NCBI RefSeq assembly: GCF_000275845.1
Contig: NW_006766892.1
Span: 49,800-113,799 of the forward strand
Reading direction: 5' to 3'
Length of the DNA stretch: 64,000 bases
Origin: Dichomitus squalens LYAD-421 SS1
Lineage: Eukaryota > Basidiomycota > Agaricomycetes > Polyporales > Polyporaceae
Shown piece by piece: positions 58,303-64,000 of the stretch. The notes under the pieces were generated by a model that searched no databases, was not told the origin of the DNA, and worked only from the letters and a program-made list of their open reading frames with translations. Each line of letters opens with the position of its first letter. Positions within the stretch are counted from its first letter, which is position 1. The translations under genes were made by a program, and so were the position numbers.

Positions 58303-60247
58303 AATGGCGATCGGTGTTGGGAGAAACGACACGGCTCTGAATCGGTACATTGATGAGGACAAGGTGCCATGGTACAGGAAGAAGAATCTGCGCCTCCTGT
58401 ACCTCCTCATGTTCCCGACATGTATCGGTATCGAAATGACTAGCGGGTAAGTTTCATGATCGGTGCTGAGATGAAGATAAGATGACAGGTTTTATGACGA
58501 TAGGTTCGACTCGTCAATGATGAATGGCTTGCAGGCGGTACCGACTTGGGATGCATGTACGTGCTTTGGTTCCTGAAGCAATGCACATATGCCCAGACTA
58601 TCGCTAGTCTTCGGTCACCCCAGATCCACCATCCTCGGACTTCTGTCTGCACTCTACTCCCTGGGCTCGATATGTTCCCTCCCATTCGTCCCTCTCGTCA
58701 CCGATAAGCTCGGTCGCCGGTGGGCTATTGCGTTTGGTAGCGTGATCATGATCATCGGTGCTGCCCTTCAGTGTGCGTCACAAGACTGTAGGTTCTCGTC
58801 TTCTTCCTTCCTCATCAAACTTTCACTTAACCCGACCTCTCTCCATGCACATGTACTATACAGTCGCGATGTTTGTCATCGCCCGCTTCCTCCTCGGCTT
58901 CGGCATACCCTTCGCGATCGTCGCCGCATCATCTATGATCGGCGAGCTCGCACACCCCAAGGAGCGCGCGCGCATGGGCTCACTGTTCAATGCGTCCTGG
59001 TTCATCGGCGCAATCGTGGCCGCGGGCGTCACCCTCGGCACCTTCCAGATGCCTACCAACTGGGGTTGGCGCATCCCATCCATCCTACAAGTCACCCCCT
59101 CCGTCCTCCAGATCGTCTTCATTTGGTTCCTCCCGGAGTCCCCTCGTTGGCTCATCTCGAAGGGCCGCGGCGAGGAGGCTTACGCGGTCCTCGCAAAGTT
59201 TCACGCCGAGGGCGACGTGAACTCAGAGTTCGTGAAGCTCGAGTATGCAGAGATCGAGAAGACGCTCGAGCTCGAGAAGGAGCAGCAGAAAGGTAGCTGG
59301 CGCGAGTTCGTGCTCGCCCCGGGCATGCGCAAGCGCTTGCTCATCTGCTCGTTCCTTGGTCTCGCGACGCAGTGGAGCGGGAACGGACTGACGTCGTACT
59401 TCCTTGCGCGCATCCTCGATAGCGTCGGTATCACGGATGACAGGACGCAGAATCTGATCAATCTGGCGATGACATGCTGGGGCTTCATTAACGGGACGGC
59501 GCTCGCGCTCACGATGCCCAAGCTCCCCCGGAGGGTAGGCTACCTCGCGTGCACGATCTCGCTAACCGTGATCTTCACGGCTTGGACGGTCGCAAGTGCG
59601 AAGTATGCGGAGACGGGTAGCCAAGGCGCGTCTCGCGCGGTGATCGCGTTTATCTTCCTGTACAGCCCAGCGTACAACATGGCATACAACGCGCTCACAT
59701 ACAGTATGTGGTCATCTGTATATGTGCCTGCGCTGGTACTGACATCGTGCCGTCTTCAGCGTTCCTTGTCGAGCTGTTCCCCTTCCATGCTCGTGCCAAG
59801 GGTATCGCAGTCTTTCAATGGTGGAGTCGTGCTGCAGGATTCTTCAACCAGTTCGTCAACCCTATTGGCATCGCCAACGCAGGTCCGTATCCTCCATCTT
59901 GGAGGCCCCTGACACATGTTCATGTGACCTTGCCGATACGCAGGATGGAAGTACTACATCAGCTATTGCGTCTTCCTGGTATTCGAGATCTTGTTCGTCT
60001 ACTTCCTTTTCCCAGAGACGGCCAACCGCTCCCTCGAGGAACTTGCTTTCCGTAAGTACGCACTAGTTTTCCCCCCGGGATGCGTTGCTGATGCGATCCA
60101 TGACCAGTGTACGAGGGCGACAAAGTTCGTGCCGAGCAGCAAAAGCGCGTCGAGGAAGACATGCTCGTGCTCGAGAACAAACCTCCCATCCCCGAGCATG
60201 CGAGCGACAAGGAGAGTGCGTTTCATGTGGAGGTCAGCAAGATCTGA
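58303..60247 (+). CDS. MFS sugar transporter (lactose-permease-like)
   Basis: Plus-strand exons from ATG 58303 to TGA 60245-60247 encode a typical fungal sugar porter of about 520 residues. Features: N-terminal YIDEDKVPWYRKKNLRLL, the first span FPTCIGIEMTSGFDSSMMNG, SLPFVPLVTDKLGRRWAIAF (DxxGRR loop motif), ARFLLGFGIPFAIVAASSMI, GELAHPKERARMGSLFN, WFLPESPRWLISKGR (PESPRW motif), GLATQWSGNGLTSYFLARIL, ELFPFHARAKGIAVFQW and the exit motif PETANRSLEELAFLYEG. Twelve membrane spans are expected in the plasma membrane, importing a sugar with protons. The C-tail is charged. The closest named group I can suggest is lactose/cellobiose-type permeases; substrate is inferred. Confidence 0.9.
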
Positions 60248-60372
60248 ATGTTGTCATGATCCTTTGCACGTGTATACTACCATGCGGACACGATTACTGT
60301 ATCGTTAGAGTTCCTTTGCCTCCTCACATCTGCACGAGTTTGCGAAGGGAGTTGAGTCCCCACACGCAACGT

Positions 60373-60885
60373 TCATCTGGAACCGTCTGCTGACAGTTGC
60401 CAGTGAGCGCCACCTTCCATAGCCTCATGCGTGTCGTCGAAGCCGGGCAGCTGCCTGAACACCTCAAAGTAACCTCGGTAGTACTCGGCTGTTACTCGGC
60501 CGTCTCGCTCCAAATCTCCCAATGTCCCCTGCACTCGCCTGTGGTGCATCTCCCATCGCTGCTCATCGTTCACTTTAAGCATTTCGTTGAGCGCAGGCAC
60601 GAACGGCGCAAACGCCGCGGTACACGTTGACGCCTGTCTGTCTCCGGTCCGGTCCGAGTCCTCAGCCTCTTCTGCTAATCGCTGGATCGTATCCCGGACC
60701 GCTTGACGGTTCATCCAAAGTTCGTATGGGCCTTGGGCTGAGAGAAGATCAAGGAGCTCGTCTTCCGTTGGACCTGACTGTCCAGATATACAGGATCGAT
60801 GGAGAAGTGTGCGGAGGGTCAGAATTGTGAAGACATTGAGGTCATCGGGGACGGTATGAGTGAGTGGTCTGCTCCTTATCTAGTC
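60373..60885 (-). CDS. Hypothetical protein, N-terminus uncertain
   Basis: A minus-strand frame of about 170 codons ends at TGA 60373. It contains TILTLRTLLHRSCISGQS, GPTEDELLDLLSAQGPYELW, TIQRLAEEAEDSDRTGDRQ, FAPFVPALNEMLKVNDEQRW and YYRGYFEVFRQLPGFDDTHE. The mix of charged helices and the coherent acidic composition look protein-like. An upstream exon beginning MALLPPEHLRIPSTSR with a GTAAGC donor near 60990 may belong to it, but the join is unclear. No domain was recognised. Confidence 0.4.
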
Positions 60886-61039
60886 GTCCAGAACGCGAGT
60901 AGGAAGGAACCGAACGTCATCAGCCAACTCAACACCAAAGTCAGTACTCGTGATATAAGTAGGATCAGTGTACCATCTCAAAGCTTACCGGCTCGTCGAC
61001 GGGATGCGCAGGTGCTCTGGAGGTAGAAGGGCCATTTGG

Positions 61040-62950
61040 GCCCAACATGACGATAAGCTAGCAGAGTGGTAGGAGCTCCGTGGTCTATGAATTAGCGTGG
61101 CAAGGTCGCCTATGGGGATGGGGCTGGCAGCTAACATTCCACAGAGAGTCGGAATCCATTCTCACATAATATACTTACGGTATGCTGCCATGTGTTCGGC
61201 TGCCGCCTCAACATTAATGATTCAGTTTCTGGGGGACGATGGAATGCACTAAGCGAACCCCTTGGGGACTCGGTGACAAGATGCACGTATGTAACTTGAA
61301 GTACTTATAATATATGAAGCGGTACATATCGGCAAGCGAGTCGGCGTGGACCGGGTCGCCCGGGTACGCGCTCACCCATAGACGCGCTTCTATTTATGGA
61401 CACGTCGGGCACGCGACCGTGAGCTGATATACCGTTCACGATCCAACGCCTGCACGGCAGGGAATCGGATGTTTTCGATTGGAGAAAAGTCGATGAAATG
61501 GGGACGCAAAAGGCAACAGCCCGTCGTTTTATCAATGACTTTTATCCAGAAACGCCACATATTCACGGATTGTTTGCCTCGCGCGTCACCTTTTCAGAGA
61601 CTTTTCTCCAGCTGGAAGTATCCGATTCCCTGCCGTGCTGTGCATGTTTCTTTTCGACCGTTGCAAGCTCGGACTTCGGCACTGGACTTTCGGATACCAG
61701 ATACATTGACTTCTGTTTCAGCGAGCTCCAGTTTGCTCAGACTATTGTCAGAAACTGGGCGTGCCACGCATCCCATCTTTAACACCGCCGGTTCAAGGCT
61801 GCTGAGGCTCTCGGAACAAATGGACCGCCTGTGCGCTCTGCATTGGCTGGAATGAAGACACGGTGCCGTTTGTTCCTCCCGTTGCAGATCGATTCGTGTT
61901 GACAACTATTCATAGGCAAAGCGTCCCCACAGTCTTGCTTCGCTGTCCCTTACGGCGTTTTAGGCCGGCGCAAGTACGTGCACAAGCCCCTGGGGAGAAG
62001 CTGTATGTTCAGCGACCAGTGAGATTCAGCCCTTCGGCTCAAGGTATGTGACTAGTAGACGGGTTGTCATGCCAATCCGCTCCACAGAAAGGCATCTTGG
62101 TCTGGTAATTCTGAGACCGGTTTTCGAGCAATTTATGCTTTGCCATCCGCCATAAAACTATGAATGGTATTCTCAAGAGCATCGTAGACGTCTGTGGGAG
62201 CGCCGAGGTCATGACCAAGCCATGAGCTGTAGGTCCACGCTCCACGCAGAATGATGGTCCCAGTCTTCTGGTAGGTTGACACTCTCTTAAATGGTATGGC
62301 GCGGGAGAGGAGTCTTGTATTAGCGCCTTTCGCTGCCTTTCAATGTCCAAATACACTACTCGCTGGACAGGCCGCGCGCAATGAACGTTCCTGGCTATTT
62401 CCGCGCTGCGAAATATAGCGAAGGTCTCCCTCTTATTAGCTGCATCGTATCCATTGACTGGGCTTTCGTGCGACGGTGACCTGTCTAATACGCCAGCTGA
62501 CTTGCCACTGATGGTTCTCGTGGGTGTTGCTACCACGACCATATCAAGGTGACCTCACCAAATACTCAGATCTATCACCCTTGAACTCTGCTAATCGGTT
62601 CTCTTCATTCAAATGCTTCAGGAACGAGCTTGAGCCATGTAGATTCTGCAAGCTAAGGTACCAGCCAAGCTACTCGACTCCTGATCAAATTCTGTTACCA
62701 ATGCAATCCTGGAAGAGTGTCGCACGGGTGAGCTCTATACTGCTGCAATTAGTGTGATAGGTACCACGGTTCACCTTCTCTATGCTCACCAGGGACAAGA
62801 CCTGAGAAGGCTCGCCGAACGCGCCAAGCCGCGTTTCCATGTTCCAGGTGACTAAACAACTCGCAGAAAGGCCTCATGACTCCGCTTTTCGTGGCAGCCT
62901 TCGACTACTATCCCCTCGAAGCTCTGCGAATTTGGAACGAATGCCCGGCC
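61040..62950. other. Intergenic, no recognised gene
   Basis: Several frames up to 167 codons (62039-62542 minus) without domains or plausible splice structure. No repeats recognised. Confidence 0.4.
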
Positions 62951-62957
62951 TATAAAG
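62951..62957 (+). promoter_or_regulatory. TATA box of glyoxal oxidase copy 4
   Basis: TATAAAG, preceded by GGCC, lies 74-80 bp upstream of the ATG at 63031. Confidence 0.6.
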
Positions 62958-63030
62958 ACCGCTAGTTTCTCGCCCCGTATTCACCAGTCTGGTAGCGCGT
63001 ACTAGGGTAGACCAGCACCAGATAGACAAG

Positions 63031-64000
63031 ATGATGCGTCCCCTCCTGTCTCTCCTCTCGCTCCTGGCCTCCTTTGCCTATGCGGCGCCCGCTGCGCCCG
63101 ACGCTCCAGGGTGGCAGTTCACCCTCAAGGGTAACTCCGGTATTGTTGCACTCGAGGCCATCGTCGTCAACCCGACGCTTGTCCTACTATTCGACCGTGC
63201 GCAGAACGATCCTCTCCAGATCGACGATCATCCGGCATGGGGCGGGCTCTGGAACCTCGAGCACAACAACATCACCGCTCTTGAGGTTGTCACCAACTCG
63301 TGGTGCGCCAGCGGCGCTATTCTCAGCAATGGAACCATGGTGAGCTAGCGTCGTGTCATTATGCGACATATACATATACTCACACGACTGCATCTTCTGA
63401 TAGGCTAGCATCGGTGGGGATCCAACTGGATTTCCCGGAAACCCCGTCATCAAGCCTGGGAACCAGGCCATCCGTCTTTTCGAGCCGTGCACGTCGCCAG
63501 TCGGCGAAGGCTGCACTGTTATCGAGGACCCGAACCTCGTCCTCATTGAGAAGCGGTGGTACCCATCCGCGACGCGGATATTCGACGGCAGTCTCTTGAT
63601 TGTGGGCGGCATGCACGAGCAGGCGGCGTTCTACAATACGGACCCTGCGGCCAGCTTCGAATTCTTTCCTCGCAAGGAGCAGACTTCGCGCCCATCTGCG
63701 TTCCTGGAACGCAGTCTTCCTGTCAATCTCTTCCCTCGGTACGTTTGTACCTGCTGTAGTTTCCTACGATGGTCTGCTCACGAGACATCTTCGCAGCATC
63801 TTCGCGCTACCAGACGGCACTGTCTTCATGGTGGCCAACAACCAGACTATCATCTACGACATCGAGGCCGATACCGAGACCATCCTGCCAGACCTCCCCA
63901 ACGGCATCGCCGTCAACCCACCTTCAGACGGCTCCGCAATCATGCTTCCGCTCTCCCCGCCCGACTTCACCCCTGAGATCCTCGTCTGTGGCGGCTCTGT
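63031..64000 (+). CDS. glx: Glyoxal oxidase (copper radical oxidase), copy 4, cut by window end
   Basis: Exons 63031-63339, 63404-63738 and 63797 to beyond the window edge. Intron positions and phases equal those of the other three copies. The signal peptide is [20 protein letters not shown]. The first two copper-site residues are visible: Cys in NSWCASG and Tyr in KRWYPS. The visible part ends inside [17 protein letters not shown], about half way through; the Tyr-His and final His ligands lie outside. Exon 2 is 335 nt as in copy 3, so copy 4 is likely closest to copy 3 (FPRKEQT in both). It faces the opposite direction to the other copies and lies about 44 kb from copy 3. Expected role: extracellular H2O2 generation. 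Confidence 0.9.

Noticed and set aside
1..64000. CRISPR arrays, bacterial operons, rRNA
   Set aside because: No regularly spaced repeats or rRNA sequence; the DNA is clearly fungal nuclear.

Overview
The window is nuclear DNA of a wood-decay basidiomycete (Agaricomycetes), most likely a white-rot fungus. Genes are split by many introns of about 50-70 bp with GT/AG ends. The contents are typical of this group: glyoxal oxidases (copper radical oxidases), aryl-alcohol dehydrogenase-type aldo-keto reductases, DEYTD/NSE sesquiterpene synthases, a Zn2Cys6 regulator, MYND-finger family members and a WSC protein. All exon joins were read by eye from splice signals and conserved protein families; nothing was searched.

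Layout. 1-557: 3' part of a non-LTR retrotransposon (minus). 830-2673: glyoxal oxidase copy 1 (minus). 4690-5933: sesquiterpene synthase (plus). 6291-8018: conserved protein of uncertain function (plus). 8194-10678: amino-acid permease (minus), divergent from a Zn2Cys6 transcription factor (10992-14524, plus), with three overlapping GATA sites between them. 14870-16712 and 17381-19246: glyoxal oxidase copies 2 and 3 (minus, tandem). 19994-21769: fumarylacetoacetate-hydrolase family enzyme. 22153-24127: septation-network protein Cdc14. 24427-25762: second sesquiterpene synthase (minus), followed by two decayed synthase fragments and a near-perfect 61-nt hairpin. 28406-30999: APC-family amine/amino-acid transporter with a 320-bp inverted-repeat element filling one intron. 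32031-33879: polysaccharide deacetylase, with a broken paralogue at 49756-51307. 35929-37059 and 38220-38726: a Ser/Pro-rich protein and a small membrane protein. 40030-42008: AP endonuclease Apn1. 42959-43709: double-WSC protein. 43797-45228 and 46066-47476: tandem aryl-alcohol dehydrogenases. 52216-55433: two damaged MYND genes. 55989-56498: NEDD8/Rub1 in five tiny exons. 58303-60247: MFS sugar transporter. 63031-64000: glyoxal oxidase copy 4 (plus, runs off the window).

How the genes may work together. The four glyoxal oxidases would oxidise small aldehydes outside the cell and make H2O2 for peroxidases. The two aryl-alcohol dehydrogenases would reduce aromatic aldehydes inside the cell, and transporters would import amino acids and sugars. 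The remaining genes are housekeeping (apn1, cdc14, rub1). Local duplication followed by decay is the strongest theme: glyoxal oxidase, terpene synthase, deacetylase, MYND and aldo-keto reductase families each occur in two or more copies, and three of the five include broken copies.
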